The notes under the pieces: generated by a model
Told to the model about the DNA's origin: nothing
What the model saw: the letters and a program-made list of their open reading frames with translations, nothing else
Databases searched by the model: none
Shown here: positions 58,073 to 64,000 of the stretch, piece by piece
Layout: every line of letters begins with the position of its first letter
How positions within the stretch are numbered: position 1 is the stretch's first letter
Made by a program: the position numbers and the translations under genes
NCBI GenBank assembly: GCA_049997955.1
Contig: JAEBDY010000002.1
Location: forward strand, 310,001 to 374,000
DNA length: 64,000 nt
From: Umezawaea sp049997955
GTDB taxonomy: Bacteria; Actinomycetota; Actinomycetes; Mycobacteriales; Pseudonocardiaceae
Direction: 5' to 3'

Positions 58073-58846
58073 ATGACGCGCGAGTCCTCAGGCGGAGTGC
58101 AGTCCCTCCAACGCGCCTTCGACCTGCTGGAACGGCTGGCCGACGCGGGGGGCGAGGCGAGCCTGTCGGAGCTGGCCGCCACCAGCGGCCTGCCGCTGCC
58201 CACCATCCACCGCCTCATCCGCACCCTTGTCACGCTGGGGTACGTGCGGCAGAACCGCAACCGCCGCTACACCCTCGGCTCCCGCCTGATCCGCCTCGGC
58301 GAGAGCGCCGGACGCCAGTTCGGCACGTGGGCCAGGCCGTACCTGACCGAGCTGGTGGACGAGGTCGAGGAGACCGCGAACCTGGCCGTGCTCGACGGCG
58401 ACGAGGTCGTGTACGTGGCGCAGGTGCCGTCGAAGCACTCGATGCGGATGTTCACCGAGGTCGGCAGGCGGCTGCTGCCGCACGGCACCGGGGTGGGCAA
58501 GGCGATGCTGTCCCAACTGCCGCGCGCGGAGGTGCTGGCCCTGCTGGAGCGCACCGGGCTGCCCGCCTACACGCCGAACACGATCATCGACGCGCAGGAG
58601 CTGCTGGACTCGCTCGGGCAGATCGCCGAGCAGGGGTACGCGCTGGACGAGAGCGAGCAGGAGCTGGGCGTGCGCTGCATCGCCGTGCCGCTGGTCGGCG
58701 CGCCGACCCTGTCCGCCGTCTCGGTGTCCGGGCCGGAGGGGCGGCTGACCAAGGACGCCGTCGCCCGGATCCTGCCCGAGGTGCTGGCCATCGCAAGCCG
58801 GCTGACCCACCACTACCGCGAGGCGGTGTCGCGCAGCGATACCTGA
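58073..58846 (+). CDS. IclR family transcriptional regulator
   Basis: About 257 residues. Winged helix (QSLQRAFDLLERLADAGGEA, LPTIHRLIRTLVTLGYVRQN) and IclR effector domain (LVDEVEETANLAVLDGDEVV, GTGVGKAMLSQLPRAEV, ELGVRCIAVPLV). In allantoin-degrading bacteria the IclR member AllR senses glyoxylate or allantoin products. This gene faces aceB and adjoins the ureide island, so the same role is likely (inference). ATG 58073 has GGGAG five bases upstream. Confidence 0.93.
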   Translation: MTRESSGGVQSLQRAFDLLERLADAGGEASLSELAATSGLPLPTIHRLIRTLVTLGYVRQNRNRRYTLGSRLIRLGESAGRQFGTWARPYLTELVDEVEETANLAVLDGDEVVYVAQVPSKHSMRMFTEVGRRLLPHGTGVGKAMLSQLPRAEVLALLERTGLPAYTPNTIIDAQELLDSLGQIAEQGYALDESEQELGVRCIAVPLVGAPTLSAVSVSGPEGRLTKDAVARILPEVLAIASRLTHHYREAVSRSDT

Positions 58847-58890
58847 AACAATCCACCGCGCAACAACAATGATCCCTAATTCTCAACTCC

Positions 58891-59583
58891 CTACTTCTCG
58901 ACCCTCAGCCCTTGTCCCTCCCCCCTCGACCTCTTAGCCCTCAAGCCCTCACCCCTCTGACCCCGAACCCGCCACACCCTCGCCGACCCCACTCCACGGA
59001 GCAGTGCCCGGTACGCAACGCTCAACCGGTCCACCTCCACGTCGGCGCGCAGCACCTCGACCAGGCGGCGGGTCAGGGTGTCAGCACCCGACGCACCCGT
59101 GTCGACGAGCGTCGGCACACCCCTGATGTCCAACTGCCCGGCCAGCACCGACCGCGGATCCCCCAGCGCGGCCAAGGCCCGCGCGTCGAAGCGGCAGTCG
59201 AGCACGAGCAGGCGGTGGCGGGCAGGCGCGTCCAGCAGGACGTCGCGCACGTCCCGGAACGGCAGCGCGGTCCAGCGCACCAGTTCGAGGCGGGTTTCCG
59301 GCACCGCCAGGAACAGCCTGCCGCGCCCGTCCAGTAGGCCGCGGCCCGCGTAGTGCACGAACAGCAGTTCCTCGGCCTGCGAGGCGGCTTTCTCCAGTTC
59401 CTCGCCGAGCGCCCGAACGGTCCGGTCCGCAGGCGTTGAGCAGCGCAGTCCGCCGCTGGTCAACGCCGTGGCCAGGTCTTCCAGGTCGCCGCGCACCTCG
59501 GGCAACTCGGACAGGGCGGGATCGGCCGCGAGGCTCGTGCCCATGAGCACGGCGCGGGACCGGGCCCCCTCGGGTAATCGCAC
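58891..59583 (-). CDS. Caspase-like (C14, EACC1-associated type) protein with substituted catalytic dyad
   Basis: 230 residues. The p20 fold is recognisable: SRAVLMGTSLAADPALSELP, EVRGDLEDLATAL, EELLFVHYAGRGLLDGRGRL, YTALPF-like WTALPFRDVRDVLLDAPA, HRLLVLDCRFDARAL and SVLAGQLDIRGVPTL. In active relatives the two blocks read YYAGHG and LDCCFSG. Here the catalytic His position is R81 and the catalytic Cys position R131, so I predict no protease activity. The last about 25 residues are a basic tail. It is preceded by one base after the EACC1 gene. Likely a member of NTP-dependent/effector-associated conflict systems, in degenerate or regulatory form. Confidence 0.78.
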   Translation of the reverse strand: MRLPEGARSRAVLMGTSLAADPALSELPEVRGDLEDLATALTSGGLRCSTPADRTVRALGEELEKAASQAEELLFVHYAGRGLLDGRGRLFLAVPETRLELVRWTALPFRDVRDVLLDAPARHRLLVLDCRFDARALAALGDPRSVLAGQLDIRGVPTLVDTGASGADTLTRRLVEVLRADVEVDRLSVAYRALLRGVGSARVWRVRGQRGEGLRAKRSRGEGQGLRVEK

Positions 59584-59584
59584 T

Positions 59585-59887
59585 TCACTCCAGGCGGGGT
59601 CGTGACGCGGTGATCTCGGTGACGCCGCCGTCCGGAGCGGTGATCTCCACGGCCACGTCGCGCTCCCGCCGGTCGAGCCACGCCGACACCGCGTCGGTCA
59701 GCGCGGGCGCCCCGCCGGGCCCCTGCACCACCAGGAGGACGGTGGCCATGCCACCTTTCTCCCCCGGTCGGGTACCAGGCAAGTCGAAGGTCACCCGATC
59801 GTGGAAGTCCGGCGCGGCGACGAGCCAGTCGCGCAACGCCAGCAGGTCCGAGTGCGTGCCGCCGAGAACCCGGAGTCGTGTCCGCAA
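59585..59887 (-). CDS. Effector-associated constant component 1 (EACC1)-like protein
   Basis: 100 residues. RTRLRVLGGTHSDLLALRDW, VTFDLPGTRPGEKGGMATVL, then LVVQGPGGAPALTDAVSAWL, DRRERDVAVEITAPDGGVTE. This is the layout of the small EACC1 proteins encoded next to caspase or other effectors in actinobacterial conflict systems: a conserved GP-G-A segment before a W-L helix, then a beta hairpin. The adjacent caspase-like gene supports the call. I choose TTG 59887, with GAAGGGG six bases upstream; an in-frame TTG at 59923 is weaker. Confidence 0.75.
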   Translation of the reverse strand: MRTRLRVLGGTHSDLLALRDWLVAAPDFHDRVTFDLPGTRPGEKGGMATVLLVVQGPGGAPALTDAVSAWLDRRERDVAVEITAPDGGVTEITASRPRLE

Positions 59888-59923
59888 GAAAGCCCCTTCG
59901 ATCGAATTCGCCCACCAGCGCAA

Positions 59924-60061
59924 CCACCCCTAGCGCGAATTCAAACCTACGTTAGGGGCTTGTCAGGGGTGTTGGCCAACTCACGATTTCCCTATCGTTT
60001 TACCACGAGAATCGCCATTCCGCCATATCGCAACAACGACCGGAGAAGGCGGCGCATCGCC
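59924..60061. promoter_or_regulatory. Divergent promoter region EACC1 / glycosyltransferase
   Basis: 138 bases, more AT-rich than the surroundings. Contains the short palindrome CCTACGTTAGG (59947-59957), a possible operator for either direction. No gene seen. Confidence 0.35.
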
Positions 60062-61219
60062 ATGAAGGTACTGGTTACAAGCTGCCCCAATCAGGGGCAT
60101 TTCTACCCGATGATCCCGCTGCTGTGGGCGCTTCGAAGTGCTGGTCACCACGTGGTCGTCGCGATGCCGAAGTCCATGGCGGGCGTGTCCTCGGCGGCGG
60201 GCGTGTCGGCGATCTCCCTCGGCGACGACGTCGCTCTGAGCGACCTCGTGGCCGACCACGCCCGGCGTCCACCGCAGGACGCGGGCGTCGCGTCGCTGGC
60301 CGAGCACGTCGCGGACTACTACGGGCCGCTGGCCGAGCGCAACGTCGGGCGGCTGTTCGAGATCGCGGAACGCTGGCGGCCCGACGTCCTCCTGCACACG
60401 TCGTGGGAGTACGCGGGCCCGGTCGTGGCCGCGAAGCTGGGCATCCCGACGGTGAAGCACGGCTGGGGCCTGACGCTGCCCCCGGAGGTGGACGCGCTGG
60501 TCGACCAGCGCCTGGCTCCCCTCTACAGCGAGTGGGGCCTGCACGGCGCCCCGCCGCCCCCCGTGCGCTGGATCGACGTCTGCCCGCGCAGCATGCAGGT
60601 CGGCAAGCCGCCCGCCGAGTCGCTGCCGATGAGCTGGGTCCCGTTCAACGGCTCCGCCGTGCTGCCGGACTGGCTGCTGGAGCGGCCGCTGGGCAAGCGG
60701 GTCGCCGTGACGCTGGGCAACGTGCCGATCCGGGGCAAGCACTCCGAGGTGCTGCACACCACCTTGAAGGCGCTGGAGGAGATCGACACCGAGGTCGTGG
60801 TGGCCGCGGGATGGGGTCTCGACCACGACGGCGACCTGCCCGCGAACGTTCGCGTGGTGCGCGGGATGCCGCTGCACGACCTGCTGCCGACCTGCGACCT
60901 GGTGATCAACCACGGCGGCGCGGGCAGCCTGCTGGCGACGATCGCCCACGGCCTGCCGCAGGTGGTGCTGCCGCAGATGTGCGTGCACTTCCAGCACGGC
61001 GACCGGCTCGCGGCCATCGGCGGCGCGGTGTCGCTGCACCCGGCCGAGCAGACCGTGGAGAACATCCGCGAGGCCGTCTGCGGGCTGCTGGCGCACTCGG
61101 GCGCGCGCCTCGTCGCGGCCCGGCTCCAGCAGGAGAACGACGACCAGCTGTCCCCGGCGTCCGTGGTGAAGCACCTGGAGACCGTGGTGGTCCCCCGCAC
61201 CGAATGGGCGGCGGCATGA
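60062..61219 (+). CDS. GT1/MGT-type glycosyltransferase
   Basis: 385 residues, GT-B fold. N-terminal acceptor domain begins MKVLVTSCPNQGHFYPMIPL, typical of macrolide/antibiotic glycosyltransferases. The C-terminal NDP-sugar domain has VRVVRGMPLHDLLPTCDLVI and NHGGAGSLLATIAHGLPQVV with the acidic/His donor motif. Start ATG with GGAGAAGG upstream. It overlaps the downstream dehydrase gene by four bases. The acceptor is unknown; the partner suggests that the donor is a 3-deoxy sugar nucleotide. Confidence 0.92.
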   Translation: MKVLVTSCPNQGHFYPMIPLLWALRSAGHHVVVAMPKSMAGVSSAAGVSAISLGDDVALSDLVADHARRPPQDAGVASLAEHVADYYGPLAERNVGRLFEIAERWRPDVLLHTSWEYAGPVVAAKLGIPTVKHGWGLTLPPEVDALVDQRLAPLYSEWGLHGAPPPPVRWIDVCPRSMQVGKPPAESLPMSWVPFNGSAVLPDWLLERPLGKRVAVTLGNVPIRGKHSEVLHTTLKALEEIDTEVVVAAGWGLDHDGDLPANVRVVRGMPLHDLLPTCDLVINHGGAGSLLATIAHGLPQVVLPQMCVHFQHGDRLAAIGGAVSLHPAEQTVENIREAVCGLLAHSGARLVAARLQQENDDQLSPASVVKHLETVVVPRTEWAAA

Positions 61220-62535
61220 GCCTCGAACAGGAAATCTTAGAGGCCGTGCGGAAATACCACAGCGAGAAATCCGAGACGGTCGACTTCATCCCCGGTGAAA
61301 CACCCATCCTGACCGGGGGTGCGGTGTTCGACGAGGACGACCGCGTCGCGGTCGTCGAAGCCGCGCTGAACCTGCGCATCGTCGCGGGCAGGTCGACTCG
61401 GGAATTCGAATCGGCCATGGCCCGCGTGTTCGGGTTGCGCAAGGCGTACATGGTGAACTCCGGGTCGTCGGCGAACCTGGTCGCGGTGACCGCCCTGACG
61501 TCGCGGAGCCTCGGCGAGCGCAGGCTCCAGCGCGGCGACGAGGTCGTCACGGTGGCGGCGGGCTTCCCGACCACGGTGAACCCGATCATCCAGAACGGCC
61601 TCGTCCCCGTCTTCGTGGACGTCGAGCTGGGCACGTACAACGCCACCGCCGAGGCCGTCGCGTCCGCGGTCGGCCCGAAGACCAAGGCGATCGTGCTCGC
61701 GCACACCCTCGGGAACCCCTACGAGGTCGAGGAGATCGCGCGGATCGCGCGGGACAACGGCCTCTGGCTCGTCGAGGACAACTGCGACGCGCTCGGCTCC
61801 ACCTACCGGGGCAGGCTGACCGGCACGTTCGGCGACCTCGCCACCGTCAGCTTCTACCCGGCGCACCACATCACCACCGGCGAGGGCGGCTGCGTCGCGA
61901 CCGGGAACCTCAAGCTGGGCAAGATCGTGGAGTCCGTCCGCGACTGGGGCCGCGACTGCTGGTGCGAGCCCGCGCAGGACGACACGTGCCACAAGCGCTT
62001 CGGCTGGCAGCTGGGCACGCTGCCGCAGGGCTACGACCACAAGTACACGTACACGCACATCGGCTACAACCTGAAGTCCACCGACCAGCAGGCCGCGCTC
62101 GGCGTGACCCAGCTGGCGAAGCTGGACCGGTTCTCGGCCGCGCGCAAGCACAACTGGCAGCGGCTGCGCGACGGGCTGGCCGACGTGCCGGGGCTGCTCC
62201 TCCCCGAGGCCACCAGGGACAGCGATCCCAGCTGGTTCGGGTTCCTGCTGACGCTCGGCCGCGAACTGCCGTTCCGGCGGGCCGAGCTGATCGCGTTCCT
62301 GGAGGGCCGCAAGATCGCGACCCGGCTGCTGTTCGGCGGCAACCTCACCCGCCAGCCCGCCTACCAGGGCGCCGAGTACCGCGTCGTGGGCGACCTGACC
62401 AACAGCGACGTCGTCACCGAGCGCACGTTCTGGCTGGGCGTGCACCCGAGGCTGACCGACGAGATGGTCGACTACGTGACCGCGTCGATCCGCGAGTTCA
62501 TCCGCTCCAGGGTCGGCGTGCTCACACCCGCCTAG
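61216..62535 (+). CDS. NDP/CDP-4-keto-6-deoxyhexose 3-dehydrase (E1/RfbH/SpnQ-type)
   Basis: 439 residues. PMP-dependent, [2Fe-2S] enzyme that removes the C3 hydroxyl of 4-keto-6-deoxyhexoses, a route to 3,6-dideoxy and 2,3,6-trideoxy sugars. Aminotransferase fold, but the PLP lysine is replaced by His (SFYPAHHITTGEGG, H217/H218). Cysteines C190, C248, C250 and C258 have the exact C-X57-C-X1-C-X7-C spacing of the E1 cluster site. Both features separate it from DegT sugar aminotransferases. No E3 reductase, dehydratase or ketoreductase genes are adjacent, so the pathway must use enzymes encoded elsewhere. ATG 61216 overlaps the glycosyltransferase stop. Confidence 0.93.
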   Translation: MSLEQEILEAVRKYHSEKSETVDFIPGETPILTGGAVFDEDDRVAVVEAALNLRIVAGRSTREFESAMARVFGLRKAYMVNSGSSANLVAVTALTSRSLGERRLQRGDEVVTVAAGFPTTVNPIIQNGLVPVFVDVELGTYNATAEAVASAVGPKTKAIVLAHTLGNPYEVEEIARIARDNGLWLVEDNCDALGSTYRGRLTGTFGDLATVSFYPAHHITTGEGGCVATGNLKLGKIVESVRDWGRDCWCEPAQDDTCHKRFGWQLGTLPQGYDHKYTYTHIGYNLKSTDQQAALGVTQLAKLDRFSAARKHNWQRLRDGLADVPGLLLPEATRDSDPSWFGFLLTLGRELPFRRAELIAFLEGRKIATRLLFGGNLTRQPAYQGAEYRVVGDLTNSDVVTERTFWLGVHPRLTDEMVDYVTASIREFIRSRVGVLTPA

Positions 62536-62538
62536 AGC

Positions 62539-62581
62539 GTGGACGAGGTCCTCACGCGTTGTCGATGAGGACCTCGTCCAC
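62539..62581. terminator. Bidirectional terminator overlapping the FBP gene end
   Basis: Perfect 16-bp stem GTGGACGAGGTCCTCA/TGAGGACCTCGTCCAC around an 11-base loop. It ends the glycosyltransferase-dehydrase pair on the plus strand. On the minus strand its far arm lies within the last codons of the FBP gene. Confidence 0.85.
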
Positions 62582-63052
62582 GAACCGGTTCAGGTTCGAC
62601 ACCGTGCGCTCGACGCGCTCGTCCAGGCTCAGCGACTCGGTCGCCTTCGGGCCGGACGCGCTGCGCCTGCCGCGGGTGTACTGGCAGCACGCCAGGTCCG
62701 CGCAGGCGTACGTGCCGACGGTGTTGCCGAGCTTGCCCGCCGCGCCGACCCGGCGCGCGGAGAACAGCGACACGTCGGCCTGGCCGTGGACCGTGCAGCA
62801 GAAGGCGCACATGGACTGCTTGACCCGGCCCTTCGGCTGGGCCGCGGACTGCAGCGCGAGCCCCACCAGGCCGTCCGGGCGCGGGAGCACGACGTAGGCG
62901 TTGTTGACCGCCCTGGGGTCGCGCCAGCCGAGGAAGTCCAGTTCCGACCACTCGACGTCGATCAGCCTGCCCGGCAGCGTCAGGCGTTTCGCCTCGCCCT
63001 TCGAGCAGTTGACGAACGATCCCCTGATGGCACTCTCGGCTAGCGCGTCCAC
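62552..63052 (-). CDS. FBP domain (EF-G-binding, treble-clef zinc finger) protein
   Basis: 166 residues. N-terminal helical part (AIRGSFVNCSKGEAKRLTLP) and a four-cysteine treble clef: CAFCCTVHG then TYACADLACCQYTRGRR. This is the FusB/FBP C-terminal fold that binds EF-G and frees it from stalled ribosomes; FusB confers fusidic acid tolerance. The chromosomal actinobacterial members are housekeeping or resistance proteins of uncertain role. Start ATG 63052. Confidence 0.9.
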   Translation of the reverse strand: MDALAESAIRGSFVNCSKGEAKRLTLPGRLIDVEWSELDFLGWRDPRAVNNAYVVLPRPDGLVGLALQSAAQPKGRVKQSMCAFCCTVHGQADVSLFSARRVGAAGKLGNTVGTYACADLACCQYTRGRRSASGPKATESLSLDERVERTVSNLNRFVDEVLIDNA

Positions 63053-63092
63053 GATCCGATCATCCGTTCGGGTCCGTTCGGGAGCAACCTGA

Positions 63093-64000
63093 TTAGCCGA
63101 GCAGGGCGTCCACGAAGGCGCCCGGCTCGAACGGGGCGAGGTCGTCCGCGCCTTCGCCGAGGCCGACGAGCTTGACCGGGACGCCGAGTTCGCGCTGCAC
63201 CTGGAAGACGATGCCGCCCTTGGCGGTGCCGTCGAGCTTCGTGAGGACGATGCCGGTGATGGCGACGACGTCGGCGAACACGCGGGCCTGGGTGAGGCCG
63301 TTCTGGCCGGTGGTGGCGTCGAGGACGAGCAGCACCTCGTCCACCTCGGACTGCTTCTCCACGACCCGCTTGACCTTGCCGAGTTCGTCCATCAGGCCGG
63401 TCTTGGTGTGCAGGCGGCCCGCGGTGTCGATCAGCACCGTGTCCACGCCGAGTTCGATGCCGCGCTTGACCGCCTCGAACGCCACCGAGGCCGGGTCGCC
63501 GTTCTCCGGGCCGCGCACGGTGTCCGCGCCGACCCGTGAGCCCCAGGTCTGGAGCTGGTCGGCGGCGGCGGCGCGGAACGTGTCCGCCGCGCCCAGCAGG
63601 ACGGTGCGGCCGTCGGCGACGAGGACGCGGGCCAGTTTGCCGGTGGTGGTGGTCTTGCCGACGCCGTTGACGCCGACGACCAGTGCCACGGCGGGTTTGC
63701 CGCCCGCGTGCGGGAGGGCGCGGACGGAGCGGTCCAGTTCCGGGCGGAGCTTCTCGACCAGCACCTCGCGCAGCAGCGCGCGCGCCTGCTCCGCGCTGCG
63801 GACGCCGCGCGACACGATCTCCGCGCGCAGCGTCTCGACGATCTCCATCGTGGTGGCCGCGCCGAGGTCGGCGAGCAGCAGCGTGTCCTCGACCTCGGTC
63901 CAGGAGTCCTCGTCCAGGTCGCCTGCGCCGAGCAGGCCGAGCAGACCGGTGCCGAACGTGGAGCGGGACCGGGAAAGCCTGCCGCGCAGCCGTTCCAGCC
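63093..64000 (-). CDS. ftsY: SRP receptor FtsY, 5' end cut by window edge
   Basis: Receptor GTPase that pairs with Ffh to target membrane proteins. The visible 302 codons hold the helical N domain (EVEDTLLLADLGAATTMEIV) and the complete G domain: GVNGVGKTTTTGKLARVL, DTFRAAAADQLQTWG, IDTAGRLHTKTGLM, LDATTGQNGL, TKLDGTAKGG and GLGEGADDLAPF. The membrane-binding acidic A region lies beyond the edge. In mycobacteria ftsY follows amtB directly; here about 20 kb of accessory genes lie between. Confidence 0.96.
   Translation of the reverse strand, partial: LERLRGRLSRSRSTFGTGLLGLLGAGDLDEDSWTEVEDTLLLADLGAATTMEIVETLRAEIVSRGVRSAEQARALLREVLVEKLRPELDRSVRALPHAGGKPAVALVVGVNGVGKTTTTGKLARVLVADGRTVLLGAADTFRAAAADQLQTWGSRVGADTVRGPENGDPASVAFEAVKRGIELGVDTVLIDTAGRLHTKTGLMDELGKVKRVVEKQSEVDEVLLVLDATTGQNGLTQARVFADVVAITGIVLTKLDGTAKGGIVFQVQRELGVPVKLVGLGEGADDLAPFEPGAFVDALLG

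Noticed and set aside
61216..62535. DegT/DnrJ sugar aminotransferase
   Set aside because: The PLP lysine is replaced by His and the four cluster cysteines of the 3-dehydrase class are present with exact spacing.

Overview
The window is high-GC actinobacterial chromosome. Gene order and protein content point to the Pseudonocardiaceae (Lentzea/Saccharothrix/Actinosynnema-like); that placement is inference. The backbone is the conserved actinobacterial block known from mycobacteria, read mostly on the minus strand: dxr, (rlmN), cdsA, frr, pyrH, tsf, rpsB, M23 peptidase, sigma factor of the WhiG type, xerC, dprA, comM, yraN, DUF2469, rnhB, lepB x2, rplS, trmD, rimM, KH protein, rpsP, amidohydrolase, ffh, glnD, glnB, amtB and, at the right edge, ftsY. 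Both window ends cut genes (dxr lacks its last codons; ftsY lacks its 5' end).

Layout. 1-13 kb: isoprenoid gene dxr, a small stress membrane protein, a two-component system whose kinase carries an extra C-terminal membrane helix and outside domain, a quinone-oxidoreductase/HxlR divergent pair, a secreted tandem trypsin-like protease, a receptor Ser/Thr kinase, rlmN/PadR divergent pair, an aldo-keto reductase, a methyltransferase and a VOC protein. 13.8-32 kb: translation, phospholipid, recombination and secretion housekeeping genes. This stretch is interrupted by two non-coding repeat zones: a 12-bp minisatellite near 19.4 kb, and a tandem duplication at 23.5-24.4 kb that includes a copy of the 3' end of comM. 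32-42.6 kb: pxpA with two CPBP membrane proteases, a G-rich gene desert, amidohydrolase-ffh, an orphan P-loop kinase, and the nitrogen operon amtB-glnB followed by glnD, with GlnR-like boxes upstream of amtB.

42.8-46.2 kb is a decaying patch: a hexapeptide acetyltransferase remnant and an exported alpha/beta hydrolase broken by two frameshifts and by an IS630-type element (29-bp perfect inverted repeats, TA target duplication). The element's transposase is itself dead, and it carries a small passenger gene. 46.3-58.9 kb is a purine/ureide catabolic island: a six-gene operon hyi-glxR-gcl-glxK-allB-alc runs divergently from uraD-uricase, with a DUF6986 aldolase-like gene, malate synthase and an IclR regulator beside it. 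Together these route urate through allantoin to glyoxylate and on to glycerate and malate. CGGAA-N6-TTCCG palindromes in the central divergent promoter, and a related site upstream of aceB/iclR, suggest IclR control. 5-hydroxyisourate hydrolase and ureidoglycolate lyase are not seen in the window.

58.9-62.5 kb holds the most unusual material: a two-gene EACC1 plus caspase-like module in which both predicted catalytic caspase residues appear replaced by arginine, then an isolated glycosyltransferase plus [2Fe-2S]/PMP-type NDP-hexose 3-dehydrase pair (a 3-deoxysugar step). An EF-G-binding (FBP) zinc protein and ftsY end the window.
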